26,146 bases of DNA from Lentimicrobium sp. (GCA_022758945.1 JAEMQE010000070.1:1-26146); one strand, 5' to 3'; shown: positions 6,954 through 15,249, numbered from the stretch's first letter. The notes: generated from the sequence alone by a model not told the origin. Made by a program: numbers and translations.

Positions 6954-7910
6954 TTATTGGTTTTCTTTAATAAGAAATTGATTGATTTCGAAAAGTGTTG
7001 GATTCTTCGGATTGACAACTACTTTTACGGCATGCATATCGGCTTCGCCAAAAACTTGTAATCGGGTAAAATTGAGCACTGATTTTTTTAATTCTTCATT
7101 TTCATATAAGGGTTTATCTACTTTATATTCATGAGAATCTCCGTTGATGAGCAACACTGGTTTTTTATAGTCTAGAACTAGTTTTTGAAGCTCTTTTAGA
7201 AAAATAACAAAGCCGTCTTTTCCTTTGTCTGGCGTTATCATATCAGCATGTTCAAAAATGACAATCCCTAAACTATTGTTTGCTTTTGCTTTTTTGAAAA
7301 CTTCATTCAACCAAAAAATATCAGCTTTGGAACGTTCAAAAAATTCCTCATTTGATTTTAAAGAATCTTTGTCGAAGTTGTTGTTGGATCCTACAAGATG
7401 AATGGTTGCAAAAGAGATTTTATTATAATCCCACATTTTGTTTTCGACAAATTTTGCATACTCTTTATTGGAAGATTCTGAAGTCAATATCATTTTGGAT
7501 TTTCCCAAACTATGCACAGTATCCTTAAAAAATTTTGCTCTTAGTGCGGACAAACGTTCATTGATATTATATGAGCCAGCTTGAGGCTTCCCACAATCAG
7601 TCCATTCATTATCACCCGGAGTGTAAATTAATGGTTTTTTGAAACTGTTGAAATAGTCCAATATTTTTTGAAAAGCAGCATCAGAACAAGGCGTTTTACT
7701 CGATTTGAAATCGCCAACAAAAACATTAAAAACTTGTTCTTGTTTGTTGATTTCGTTAATAACATTTTCAAATCTGACATTGTCCTCAGGCAAATTGTAC
7801 GGCATATCTCCAAGCACTATAAAAGTAAAGGGCTTTTCCTTGTTTTGAGAAAAACAAAATGCATATACTAACAAGGTAAACATACGGAAAATGTAAACGG
7901 GTGATTTCAT
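6954..7910 (-). CDS. Exported metallophosphoesterase
   Basis: A 318-residue calcineurin-like phosphoesterase with a short signal peptide ending near residue 22. The metal-binding motifs are in order: FIVLGDMPYN (Asp35), FVGDFKS (Asp67), PGDNEW (99-103), FEHAD (His221) and INGDSHEY (Asp258, His260). These form the two-metal site of the fold. The large spacing between GDNE and the next His leaves room for an insertion seen in secreted members of the family. Substrate is not visible. It starts just downstream of a hairpin terminator that follows the beta-helix lipoprotein gene, so it may have its own promoter or depend on read-through. The following lipoprotein gene is 18 bases away. Confidence 0.88.
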   Translation of the reverse strand: MKSPVYIFRMFTLLVYAFCFSQNKEKPFTFIVLGDMPYNLPEDNVRFENVINEINKQEQVFNVFVGDFKSSKTPCSDAAFQKILDYFNSFKKPLIYTPGDNEWTDCGKPQAGSYNINERLSALRAKFFKDTVHSLGKSKMILTSESSNKEYAKFVENKMWDYNKISFATIHLVGSNNNFDKDSLKSNEEFFERSKADIFWLNEVFKKAKANNSLGIVIFEHADMITPDKGKDGFVIFLKELQKLVLDYKKPVLLINGDSHEYKVDKPLYENEELKKSVLNFTRLQVFGEADMHAVKVVVNPKNPTLFEINQFLIKENQ

Positions 7911-7929
7911 AAGTATGTTGAAAATAAAA

Positions 7930-7959
7930 ACAGGCAGATGGTGTGTTCCCGCTGCCTGT
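7930..7959 (-). terminator. Intrinsic terminator or attenuator, leftward
   Basis: Perfect 8-bp arms ACAGGCAG (7930-7937) and CTGCCTGT (7952-7959) enclose a 14-base loop. Read on the minus strand the hairpin is followed by TTTTTATTTTC. It lies 18 bases past the stop of the beta-helix lipoprotein and about 20 bases before the metallophosphoesterase start, so it divides the minus-strand set or sets a lower level for its last two genes. Confidence 0.8.
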
Positions 7960-7977
7960 CTTAATTATTTAAATTTC

Positions 7978-9393
7978 TTAATTATGTTGGTTTCCCGAAC
8001 CGCTTTTAGGAAAAGCCCCTAAATCGATGCTTGGAGCAGTTACAGTAGCTTTTAAATATTGATTTGTCAAAGAAGCTGTTGCATTAACTGGTGAAAATGC
8101 AGTATTTCCTTTTCCAATTGCAGGAGAGTCAGCAGCTAAATGAAAGTCATAATTTCCTTGAAAATTGTATAAAGTCAATTTAGAAACATCAGCAACTGGC
8201 AATGGGAAATTTACAAATTTAGGATTGTTTTGCCCAACTAACTGTGGCGCCGAGTACACTTGACCTAAAGTATAGCTACTAGGATATCCAGGATAGAAAG
8301 TTGCAGGATTAGGAATATCTGTAGATTGAGGTTTGGTGCCATGAGTAGTTGGGTAAAACTCATTTACAATTGCAGCAGTATCTCCGTAGCTTAAATTATT
8401 TCCGTAAAAGCAATTGGCAAAATCGGCAGCTGGATTTTCTAGAATACGCAATCCTGTTCTACAATTCACAAAAAGGTTATTGTACACCTTCCCTTTAGCA
8501 CCTTGCTCAATATTGGCATTGGCTCCACGATCTGGATCTACACTTCTAAAACCGCCAGAAACATACGTATTGTTATACATGTTTATTTCTGTTTGCACAC
8601 TTCCGTAAGTTCCTTTATTTGATGATTTTGTACCACCTTTGGCAGTTCCTATGATTAAGTTATAAGCCATATCACCAATAGTTGAATTTTTCACATTGAA
8701 ACAATCTCCGTCATTGTATGATAATTTTTCAACTGTATTTCTCATGATGTGTACTTTTCCTCCGTTTACACGAACGGCATCAGTAGTTGAACCATAAACC
8801 CACGAATCTTCTAGGATTAAAATTCCATTAGGATTACCAAATTTTATATTGAATAAATCATCTCCCGACTTATATCCTTGGTCCACATTTAAATCATCGG
8901 CAGTTCCTCCTGCAAAATCCAAATGCGTCCATTTAATATCTAACAATTTACAAGTAGCCTCACATTGAATTCCGCCCCATAATTTGCCGTCTGGTTTCAA
9001 AGCTGGATCGGTGTTAGGATCTTGTAAAGTGTTCAATTTATAAGCGCTAGGATTTAAGTCAGCCGCTTTACCTGTAATCCAGTTTGGATTTTGTTTTGTT
9101 CCCAAAGAAATAAAAACACCTTTTACTATAAGTTGGGCTGCCGGATTTGTTGCCAATAATTTAACCCCACTTTGCATTACCAAAGTATCATTAGTATTAA
9201 TAATCACTTTTGAACTAAAATAATACGTTTTACCAGATTCCATTGTTCCTTTTACACTTCCTGTAAGTGTTTCTCCTGTGATGCTGGTTCCTGCTTTAAA
9301 TTGTGGTGCAGATACTTCATCTTTATTGTTACTACAAGAAGATAAAGCTATTACTGCTAAAGCTATTAATCCTAAATTTAGTTTGTTTTTCAT
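7978..9393 (-). CDS. Lipoprotein with predicted right-handed beta-helix
   Basis: A 471-residue outer-membrane-type lipoprotein. The signal peptide ends at the lipobox ALSSC, with Cys20 lipidated. After it comes a region with the pattern of a leading capping segment (GTMESGKTYYFSSKVIINTND) and repeated short strands with Asn-rich turns such as VYGSTTDAVRVNGGKVHIMRN, ILILEDSW and INMYNNTYVSGG. This is the look of a right-handed parallel beta-helix, as in pectate-lyase-like proteins. No catalytic residues can be assigned. It lies 33 bases behind the TonB-receptor remnant on the same strand. Such receptor-lipoprotein pairs usually work together in uptake at the outer membrane, but here the receptor is broken. 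Confidence 0.85.
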   Translation of the reverse strand: MKNKLNLGLIALAVIALSSCSNNKDEVSAPQFKAGTSITGETLTGSVKGTMESGKTYYFSSKVIINTNDTLVMQSGVKLLATNPAAQLIVKGVFISLGTKQNPNWITGKAADLNPSAYKLNTLQDPNTDPALKPDGKLWGGIQCEATCKLLDIKWTHLDFAGGTADDLNVDQGYKSGDDLFNIKFGNPNGILILEDSWVYGSTTDAVRVNGGKVHIMRNTVEKLSYNDGDCFNVKNSTIGDMAYNLIIGTAKGGTKSSNKGTYGSVQTEINMYNNTYVSGGFRSVDPDRGANANIEQGAKGKVYNNLFVNCRTGLRILENPAADFANCFYGNNLSYGDTAAIVNEFYPTTHGTKPQSTDIPNPATFYPGYPSSYTLGQVYSAPQLVGQNNPKFVNFPLPVADVSKLTLYNFQGNYDFHLAADSPAIGKGNTAFSPVNATASLTNQYLKATVTAPSIDLGAFPKSGSGNQHN

Positions 9394-9426
9394 TGTTTAA
9401 TTTATTTAAAGTTTAGTTGTTAATTA

Positions 9427-9906
9427 TTAAAATTTATATCGCATTCCAAAAGTGAAGTTTTGTCCGTACAAATCTCTTTGTACAGTTACTCTATTGGGGT
9501 CTGTTTGATGAGGTAGTGCGAAATCACCTGTGGTATAAATGTTGGGTTGCAAAATTTGAACAACAATGGGCGTATTCAAAAGATTGGTAATTTTACTATA
9601 GAAGGTAAAATATTTGAAAGCTTTTTTTTCGATAGAAAAATCCAGTTGCGACATCCCTTGTTGCCAATAATCTAAATCTTTATAGGGGGAAACCAAAGTG
9701 ATTTTTTTACCTGTATAAACATAAGCCAATTGTACATCGACGCCCTCTTTTTGATTTTTATAAAGTAAAGAAGCATTAGCAATGTGCGGAGATTGTCCTT
9801 GCAATGGTCTTGATTGTGTGACTTGTTCGCTTACAAAGGAAGTATTATAATATAATTTAGCTGTTGTAATTTCTGAGTGGGTATAGGTATATTTAGCAGT
9901 TAGCGG
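9427..9906 (-). pseudogene. C-terminal fragment of a TonB-dependent outer-membrane receptor
   Basis: About 158 in-frame codons remain, read leftward from about 9903: AKYTYTHSEITTAKLYYN, LQGQSPHIANASLLY, VDVQLAYVYTGKKI, FSKITNLLNTP-like strands, and a last strand TFGMRYKF. The terminal Phe and the alternating strand pattern are those of the last barrel strands of a TonB receptor. The signal peptide, plug and most of the barrel are missing, and a stop lies at the break near 9903-9909. A TTG at 9804 could start a 125-residue product, but that would be a non-functional barrel fragment. The break coincides with the start of the scar at 9907-10375. Confidence 0.85.
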
Positions 9907-9943
9907 TCATTGTAGCTTCGCAAAAAATCATCTAATTTTAAAA

Positions 9944-10123
9944 ATGAATAAATACAGAAAATAAAAATTCTGGTAACGGTATTGCTCTTGGAGCTGGTTT
10001 TGGAGTAGTATTTGGAGCAGCTTATGGAATTTTTTCTGGAAACATTGCCACAGGTGCAGCATTGGGATTAGGTATTGGTGTAGTTATCGGAGCAATTTTC
10101 GACTTTTCAAAAAATAGAAAATA
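9944..10123 (+). pseudogene. Frameshifted small glycine-zipper membrane protein gene
   Basis: ATG at 9944 reads MNK, then one extra base (near 9953) shifts the frame; the other frame carries TENKNSGNGIALGAGFG, VVFGAAYGIFSGNIATG and ALGLGIGVVIGAIFDFSKNRK. That is a small Gly-zipper double-helix membrane protein with a basic tail, as found in many Flavobacterium genomes. The normal stop after the KNRK tail is lost and the open frame runs on to 10307 through sequence that looks non-coding. The gene is therefore broken at both ends. A sequencing error at 9953 could explain the first break only. Confidence 0.6.
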
Positions 10124-10130
10124 TAACAAC

Positions 10131-10265
10131 GAACCGCTAACAGCGCATAAATCTTATGGTTGGTTTTTGGTAGCTTCAAGTTTTTACTTCCTAAAAAACT
10201 TTATCTTAGCCGAAAGAACTCAGTTCCTTTCGCCGCTACAAGTTCTATGCGCGAAACATTACAAA
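10131..10265 (+). repeat. Structured non-coding block, possible interspersed repeat
   Basis: The block contains CGCT-AAC-AGCG, a perfect 4-bp hairpin at 10135-10145, and a longer imperfect hairpin at about 10208-10238 with arms AGCCGAAAGAA and TTCCTTTCGCCGCT. It ends near gcgcgaaac. It interrupts the frame of the glycine-zipper gene. No coding logic is seen. The structure resembles dispersed repeats of Flavobacterium genomes, but that needs a genome search. The stretch from 10266 to 10347 shows nothing I can name. Confidence 0.45.
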
Positions 10266-10347
10266 CACTCCCTAATAAAGCAAATTTTAGTTAAAAACTA
10301 TTACTAATTTCGAATAAACACCTAACATTTTACTCCATTATTTAAAC

Positions 10348-10355
10348 TACTTTTG
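10348..10355 (+). promoter_or_regulatory. Bacteroidota -7 box
   Basis: TACTTTTG matches the Bacteroidota -7 consensus TANNTTTG and lies 20 bases before the ATG at 10376. No clear TTG -33 element is seen at the usual distance. Confidence 0.45.
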
Positions 10356-10375
10356 AGGACTCTATTTAATTCATA

Positions 10376-11179
10376 ATGACACAAATTAGTATTCTGGGTT
10401 GCGGTTGGTTGGGTTTGCCTTTGGCGAAAGCCTTGCTTGAAAATGGGTTTTCTGTAAACGGTTCAACGACTTCAAGTGAAAAACTTTCGGTTATAGAAAA
10501 TCTGGGGATTCAACCTTTTTTGATTGCCCTTGAAAGCAACAACATTTCCGGAAACATAGAAACTTTCTTAGAGGGAAGCAAAACCTTGATTATCGACATT
10601 CCACCAAAATTAAGAGGAAACAATAAAGAAGATTTTGTTGGAAAAATCAAAACGGTAATCCCATTTATAGAAAAATTCGCAATCGAAAATGTGCTTTTCA
10701 TAAGTTCGACTTCGGTTTATGGAGATGACAATTCAACTGTGACTGAAGAAACCGAGGCAAATCCTGAAACGGAAAGCGGTAGACAATTAGTCCAAGCCGA
10801 ACAGCTTTTGCAAAACAATCCGAACTTTAAAACCACCATTCTTCGCTTTGGCGGATTGATTGGCAAAGACCGACATCCGATACATTTTCTCGCCGGAAGA
10901 TCCAATCTTGAAAACCCGGAAGCACCCATAAATTTGATTCATCAAGACGATTGCATTGGCATAATTTTGGAGATTCTTCGACAAAATTCTTGGAACGAAA
11001 CCTTTAATGCTGTAACTCCTTTTCATCCCAGCCGGAAAGAATATTACACTCAAAAAGCTAAAGATTTGAACTTGGTTCCACCCGAATTTAATTATGAAAA
11101 CCCTACTTTTGGAAAAACAAATTTGAGTTCAAAAGTCGAAAAAGTTTTAGGATATTCGTTCACAAAAACTAATTTATAA
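10376..11179 (+). CDS. SDR / NAD(P)-dependent epimerase-like protein (YeeZ-like)
   Basis: A 267-residue cytoplasmic Rossmann-fold protein of the extended/atypical SDR group. The nucleotide-binding loop is ILGCGWLGLP (Gly8, Gly10, Gly13). Ser110-Ser111-Thr112-Ser113 and VYG (Tyr115) give the SSTSVYG motif typical of epimerase-like proteins. Near residue 155 there is ILRFGGLIG. The usual catalytic Y-x3-K is not obvious, as in YeeZ-like proteins, whose reaction is not settled. The EamA gene begins one base after its stop, so they form an operon. Substrate is unknown. Confidence 0.85.
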   Translation: MTQISILGCGWLGLPLAKALLENGFSVNGSTTSSEKLSVIENLGIQPFLIALESNNISGNIETFLEGSKTLIIDIPPKLRGNNKEDFVGKIKTVIPFIEKFAIENVLFISSTSVYGDDNSTVTEETEANPETESGRQLVQAEQLLQNNPNFKTTILRFGGLIGKDRHPIHFLAGRSNLENPEAPINLIHQDDCIGIILEILRQNSWNETFNAVTPFHPSRKEYYTQKAKDLNLVPPEFNYENPTFGKTNLSSKVEKVLGYSFTKTNL

Positions 11180-11180
11180 A

Positions 11181-12104
11181 GTGAAAACTAAAATAAAAAA
11201 TGCCGTTTCAACTAAAGTAAACTCTATAGGTTTGCCCATAATTGCCTTGTGCTTTGTCTGCTTTTTTTGGGGGACAACCTGGATTGCCTCCAAAGAAGGG
11301 GTGAAACATATGCCTGCTTTACAACTTGCCGGAATTAGACAATTTATTGGCGGTTCGCTTTATCTAGGTTACTTTTTGTATAAAAAAACTCCTTGGCCGA
11401 AAGGCAAACAATGGAAAACAATCGTCATTTTGAGTATTCTTAATTTTGTTTTGAGCAATGGTCTGAGCACTTGGGGAGTAAAATACATCAGTAGCGGTTT
11501 GGGAGCAATTATTGGTGCTCTTGTTCCTTTGTGGGTTGTAATAATTAGTCTTTTTCGAGGTGAAAAATTAGCACGATTAGCCTTTTTTGGACTGATAATA
11601 AGTTTTGCGGGTGTTTGTGTGATTTTCTACAATCATTTAAGTGATTTTTTGATTCCTGACTTTAGATTTGGAATAACATTATCTGTAATCGCAACAATAA
11701 CCTGGGCTTTTGGAACTTTATACACAAAGAAAAAAGCGGCTAGTTTTAATCCCTATTTCAGTTTAGGAATACAAATGTTTTTGTCCAGTCTTTTTATATT
11801 TGCATTCAATGGTGCAACAGGAATATCGGTGAGTTTGAGTTCTATTCCTTTGATATCTTGGCTGTCAATAGGTTATTTAGTTGTGTTTGGCTCTGTGCTT
11901 ACTTTCATTGCATTTATTTATGCACTTCAACATCTACCGGCACATATAAGCAGTATTTATGCTTACATCAATCCTATTATTGCGGTGTTATTAGGTGCAA
12001 TAATCTTTGGTGAACCTCTCACAATGTCAATTGCAATAGGAGGTGCAGTAACATTATGCGGTTTGTATATGGTCAATTATTCGATAAGGAAAGCGAAAAT
12101 ATAA
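11181..12104 (+). CDS. EamA-family transporter, two-repeat (DMT)
   Basis: A 307-residue inner-membrane protein with ten hydrophobic segments and two EamA repeats (about residues 18-145 and 165-298). Recognisable parts are FFWGTTWIASKEGVKHMPA and LAGIRQFIGG in the first repeat, and TITWAFGTLYTKK and YALQHLPAHISSIYAYINPIIAVLLGAIIFGEPL in the second. It is likely an exporter of metabolites or amino acids, substrate unknown. It starts with GTG at 11181, one base after the stop of the SDR gene, so translation is probably coupled. It is not closely similar to the one-domain EamA at 2870. Confidence 0.93.
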   Translation: MKTKIKNAVSTKVNSIGLPIIALCFVCFFWGTTWIASKEGVKHMPALQLAGIRQFIGGSLYLGYFLYKKTPWPKGKQWKTIVILSILNFVLSNGLSTWGVKYISSGLGAIIGALVPLWVVIISLFRGEKLARLAFFGLIISFAGVCVIFYNHLSDFLIPDFRFGITLSVIATITWAFGTLYTKKKAASFNPYFSLGIQMFLSSLFIFAFNGATGISVSLSSIPLISWLSIGYLVVFGSVLTFIAFIYALQHLPAHISSIYAYINPIIAVLLGAIIFGEPLTMSIAIGGAVTLCGLYMVNYSIRKAKI

Positions 12105-12119
12105 AAAGGAAGCCTTTTT
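12103..12119 (+). terminator. Short terminator-like hairpin
   Basis: AAAAAGG, a 3-base loop AAG, then CCTTTTT, overlapping the stop of the EamA gene. The stem has only two G-C pairs, so strength is doubtful. It is the only candidate between this operon and the SCO gene. Confidence 0.4.
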
Positions 12120-12134
12120 AAAATTCACTTTTTG

Positions 12135-12142
12135 TACTTTTG
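12135..12142 (+). promoter_or_regulatory. Bacteroidota -7 box ahead of the SCO gene
   Basis: TACTTTTG matches TANNTTTG, 14 bases before the ATG at 12157. No TTG -33 element is present at the usual distance. Confidence 0.45.
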
Positions 12143-12156
12143 CCAAAATTATTTTT

Positions 12157-12828
12157 ATGCAATCCTTTTTATATAAATATCGAAAATTCTTTGGGGTTTT
12201 GTTGGTGTTTTCCATCATTGTGATTTCCTTGTTTTATTTTGCTTTGAAACCAACGAAAACCTTGCCCATTTTCAATCCATCGGATGTAAATCCAGAATTA
12301 GTGGACACAACAGTTCAATATATAGCCAACAAACATCATATTGCTGATTTTTCGTTTACCAATCAAAACGGCAAAACCATCACCCAAAAAGACTATGAAG
12401 GCAAAATTTATGTGGCCGATTTTTTCTTTACGACCTGCAAATCCATTTGCCCAAAAATGACAACGAATTTAGTCGATGTGCAAAAAGCGTTTCTTGATAA
12501 TCCAAAAGTAAAATTGCTTTCATTCACCGTTATGCCTGACATTGACAGTGTTAAGGTTTTGAAGGAATATGCTAAAATAAATGGTGTGAATGACAGCAAA
12601 TGGAACTTGGTTACAGGCGATAAAAAAGCGATTTACACGATGGCAAGAAAGTCTTTTTTGGCAGTAAAACAAGGGAAACCAGAGGAACTTTACGATATGG
12701 TTCACACCGAAAACTTTGTGCTTGTTGACTCCAAAAAACGAGTTCGCGGTTTTTATGACGGCACAAATAAAGAGGAAATTCAAAGGCTAATCGAAGATAT
12801 TAACTGGCTTTTGGAAGACGAGAAATAG
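12157..12828 (+). CDS. SCO1/SenC-family copper-binding thioredoxin-fold protein
   Basis: A 223-residue protein with an N-terminal membrane anchor (about residues 11-30) and a periplasmic thioredoxin fold. The SCO motif C-x3-C is at Cys94 and Cys98 (FFTTCKSICPKM), and the conserved His is His183 in HTENFVLVD. These three residues bind copper in the family, which helps assemble the CuA site of cytochrome oxidase or acts as a disulfide reductase. No oxidase genes are nearby. It precedes feoA by 75 bases on the same strand with a separate promoter box, so it may be a separate unit. Confidence 0.93.
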   Translation: MQSFLYKYRKFFGVLLVFSIIVISLFYFALKPTKTLPIFNPSDVNPELVDTTVQYIANKHHIADFSFTNQNGKTITQKDYEGKIYVADFFFTTCKSICPKMTTNLVDVQKAFLDNPKVKLLSFTVMPDIDSVKVLKEYAKINGVNDSKWNLVTGDKKAIYTMARKSFLAVKQGKPEELYDMVHTENFVLVDSKKRVRGFYDGTNKEEIQRLIEDINWLLEDEK

Positions 12829-12868
12829 CAAACCTGATAATTGTCATTTTATATTCTTTTTTTTACTG

Positions 12869-12876
12869 TACTTTTG
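12869..12876 (+). promoter_or_regulatory. Bacteroidota -7 box of feoA
   Basis: TACTTTTG fits TANNTTTG. Transcription should start near 12883, leaving about 20 bases before the TTG start of feoA at 12904. An in-frame stop at 12877-12879 rules out a longer coding start. A TTG at 12841 is too far (25 bases) for a standard -33 element. Two direct CTAAA copies at 12881-12885 and 12892-12896, one helical turn apart, fall in the transcript start region. Confidence 0.6.
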
Positions 12877-12903
12877 TAATCTAAAATCAATCTAAATAAG
12901 AAT

Positions 12904-13137
12904 TTGAAAACTACGATTGCCAACTTAAAAAAAGGACAAAAAGCCGTCATCAAAGATTTTGATGCTGACATCATTCCGTTAAAATTATTGGAAATGGGTT
13001 GTTTGCCTGGAAATAGGGTCGAATTACTTCAAATTGCACCTTTTGGCGATCCTCTATATTTGGATATAAACGGTTCTCATCTTGCCATTCGTATCGAAAC
13101 TGCTCGTGAAATTGAGGTTGATATTATTAAAAAATAA
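12904..13137 (+). CDS. feoA: Ferrous iron transport protein FeoA
   Basis: A 77-residue cytoplasmic SH3-like FeoA protein. Recognisable segments are LKKGQKAVIKDFD, LKLLEMGCLPGNRVELL and GDPLYLDINGSHLAIRIETAREIEV, in the standard order. FeoA modulates the FeoB ferrous transporter. The start codon is TTG at 12904; the upstream in-frame stop at 12877 leaves no ATG alternative. feoB follows after six bases. Confidence 0.95.
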   Translation: MKTTIANLKKGQKAVIKDFDADIIPLKLLEMGCLPGNRVELLQIAPFGDPLYLDINGSHLAIRIETAREIEVDIIKK

Positions 13138-13143
13138 CTCAAA

Positions 13144-15249
13144 ATGAGCAAGCAAAATATCAATGTCGCCTTAATTGGGAATCCAAATACGGGAAAAACA
13201 TCTGTTTTTAACCAACTTACGGGATTGAACCAACAAGTGGGAAATTATCCAGGAATTACGGTCGAAAAGAAAGTTGGTTTTTGTAAATTACCCAACAATA
13301 TCAATGCAAACGTAATCGATTTACCCGGAACTTATAGTTTGAATGCCAGTTCTGCTGACGAAAGTGTGGTGATTGAACTTTTGCTCAACAAAAAAGACAA
13401 ACTCTATCCGGATGTCATTGTTTTAGTTTCTGAAGTAGAGAATTTGAAGCGTAATTTATTGCTTTTTACCCAAATAAAAGACTTGGAAATCCCAACAATC
13501 TTGGTCATCAATATGATTGACAGAATGGAACTCAAAGGAATTTCGCTGGACATTCCTTTTTTAGAATCCCAGTTAAAAACCAAAATTGCTCTTGTAAGTT
13601 CCCGAAAAAACATTGGAATTGAAGAACTGAAAATGTTAATCACCAACTATAAAACCATCTCGACCGAACCGTGTTTGAATGCGTCATCTATCGACGAAGA
13701 ATATTTCAATAATCTTCGAAAAACGTTTCCGAATCAGTCCTTGTATAAACTTTGGCTTGTCATTACGCAAGACGTAAATTTTGTGGATTTGAACAGAAAA
13801 GCGCTCGAAAATAACTCATTTACAAAAAGTGATTCTGAGCTAAAAAGGCTGCAACAAAAAGAAACCATCAAGCGTTACCAATTTATAAATGACACGCTGA
13901 AAATTGGTCAAAAAGTAGATTCTGCTTCGGCTACAGATTTTAGAAGTAAACTGGATCGTGTTCTCACGCATAAAGTTTGGGGATATCTGATTTTCTTTGT
14001 CATATTATTTGGGATTTTTCAATCCATTTTTGAATGGTCAAAAATCCCTATGGATTTCATTGACCGCAGTTTTGCCAGCTTGAGTTCAATGGCAAGCCAA
14101 AATTTACCTCCGGGTACTTTTACCAATTTAATTGCACAGGGAATAATCCCTGGAGTTGGAGGTATTTTGATGTTTATTCCCCAAATCACTTTTCTGTTCT
14201 TGTTCATTTCCGTTCTCGAAGAAAGCGGTTATATGAGTCGTGTGGTGTTTTTGATGGACAAAATTATGCGCAAATTTGGACTTTCAGGTAAAAGCGTGGT
14301 TCCTTTAATTTCGGGGACTGCCTGCGCTATTCCAGCAATTATGGCAACACGAAACATCGAAAACTGGAAAGAACGATTAATTACAATTTTGGTTACGCCA
14401 TTTACCACTTGCTCAGCTAGATTGCCTGTTTATGCGATTATAATTGGACTTGTAATTCCTGACAAATTTATTTTTGGATTTCTAAACTTACAAGGATTGA
14501 CGCTAATGTTGTTGTATTTTCTTGGATTTTTTATGGCAATACTTTCGGCTTACATACTCAACAAAGTGCTTAAATTGAATTGTAAAACTTTCTTTGTGGT
14601 CGAAATGCCCAATTACAAATTGCCAATGATCAAAAACGTGGGGATTACTGTTATCGAAAAAACCAAAGCTTTTGTCTTTGGAGCAGGAAAAATTATCTTG
14701 GCAATATCTGTAGTTTTATGGTTTTTGGCTTCTTATAGTCCAAGCGATAAATTCAAAAATGCCGAAGAAATGCTCCTTTCAAAAACAGAAAACAGCAGTT
14801 TATCAAAACAAGCCTTTGATAACAAATTAGCGTCCTATAAATTAGAACATTCCTATATTGGTATAATGGGAAAAACCATTGAACCCTTAATTTCCCCTTT
14901 AGGTTACGATTGGAAAATTGGGGTTGCCATTATCAGTTCATTTGCCGCAAGAGAGGTTTTTGTGGGAACATTAGCCACTATTTATAGCGTTGGCGGCAGC
15001 GGAAAAAACGATGAAACTATCAGAAGCAAAATGAAAGAAGAAGCCAATCATGAAACTGGCGATAAAATATTTAATTTTGCTTCCGGGATTTCGTTACTGT
15101 TGTTTTATGCTTTTGCAATGCAATGTGCGAGCACTTTGGCCATTACAAAAAAGGAAACGAACAGTTGGAAATGGCCTTTGGGTCAATTGGTTTTTATGAG
15201 TAGTTTTGCCTATATTGTGGCTTTGATAGCTTATCAATTATTAAAATAA
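13144..15249 (+). CDS. feoB: Ferrous iron transporter FeoB
   Basis: A 701-residue Fe(II) uptake protein. The N-terminal GTPase domain has G1 GNPNTGKT at 12-19, the NYPGITVE switch region, G3 DLPGTYSL, and G4 NMID. The membrane part from about residue 280 has the two Gate motifs: GKSVVPLISGTACAIPA and TTCSARLPVY, the latter with the Cys implicated in transport. The length is slightly short of E. coli FeoB (773), with a reduced region after the G domain. It is in one operon with feoA and probably with the PAS gene 48 bases downstream and the small Cys-rich gene. Iron supply is a sensible target for the DtxR-type regulator encoded convergently. Confidence 0.97.
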   Translation: MSKQNINVALIGNPNTGKTSVFNQLTGLNQQVGNYPGITVEKKVGFCKLPNNINANVIDLPGTYSLNASSADESVVIELLLNKKDKLYPDVIVLVSEVENLKRNLLLFTQIKDLEIPTILVINMIDRMELKGISLDIPFLESQLKTKIALVSSRKNIGIEELKMLITNYKTISTEPCLNASSIDEEYFNNLRKTFPNQSLYKLWLVITQDVNFVDLNRKALENNSFTKSDSELKRLQQKETIKRYQFINDTLKIGQKVDSASATDFRSKLDRVLTHKVWGYLIFFVILFGIFQSIFEWSKIPMDFIDRSFASLSSMASQNLPPGTFTNLIAQGIIPGVGGILMFIPQITFLFLFISVLEESGYMSRVVFLMDKIMRKFGLSGKSVVPLISGTACAIPAIMATRNIENWKERLITILVTPFTTCSARLPVYAIIIGLVIPDKFIFGFLNLQGLTLMLLYFLGFFMAILSAYILNKVLKLNCKTFFVVEMPNYKLPMIKNVGITVIEKTKAFVFGAGKIILAISVVLWFLASYSPSDKFKNAEEMLLSKTENSSLSKQAFDNKLASYKLEHSYIGIMGKTIEPLISPLGYDWKIGVAIISSFAAREVFVGTLATIYSVGGSGKNDETIRSKMKEEANHETGDKIFNFASGISLLLFYAFAMQCASTLAITKKETNSWKWPLGQLVFMSSFAYIVALIAYQLLK

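Noticed and set aside
10062..10307. An 81-codon open frame with an alternative start
   Set aside because: Its first part is the tail of the frameshifted glycine-zipper gene and the rest runs through the hairpin block, with no protein-like pattern. It is annotated as a pseudogene plus repeat.
12520..12783. Minus-strand open frame opposite the SCO gene
   Set aside because: No motif, opposite a clear coding gene, and no promoter in the right place.
12836..12860. Fur-box-like sequence upstream of feoA (GATAATTGTCATTTTAT)
   Set aside because: Only about half of the 19 positions of the Fur consensus match, and a DtxR-type regulator is encoded next door. Not enough to call a Fur site.
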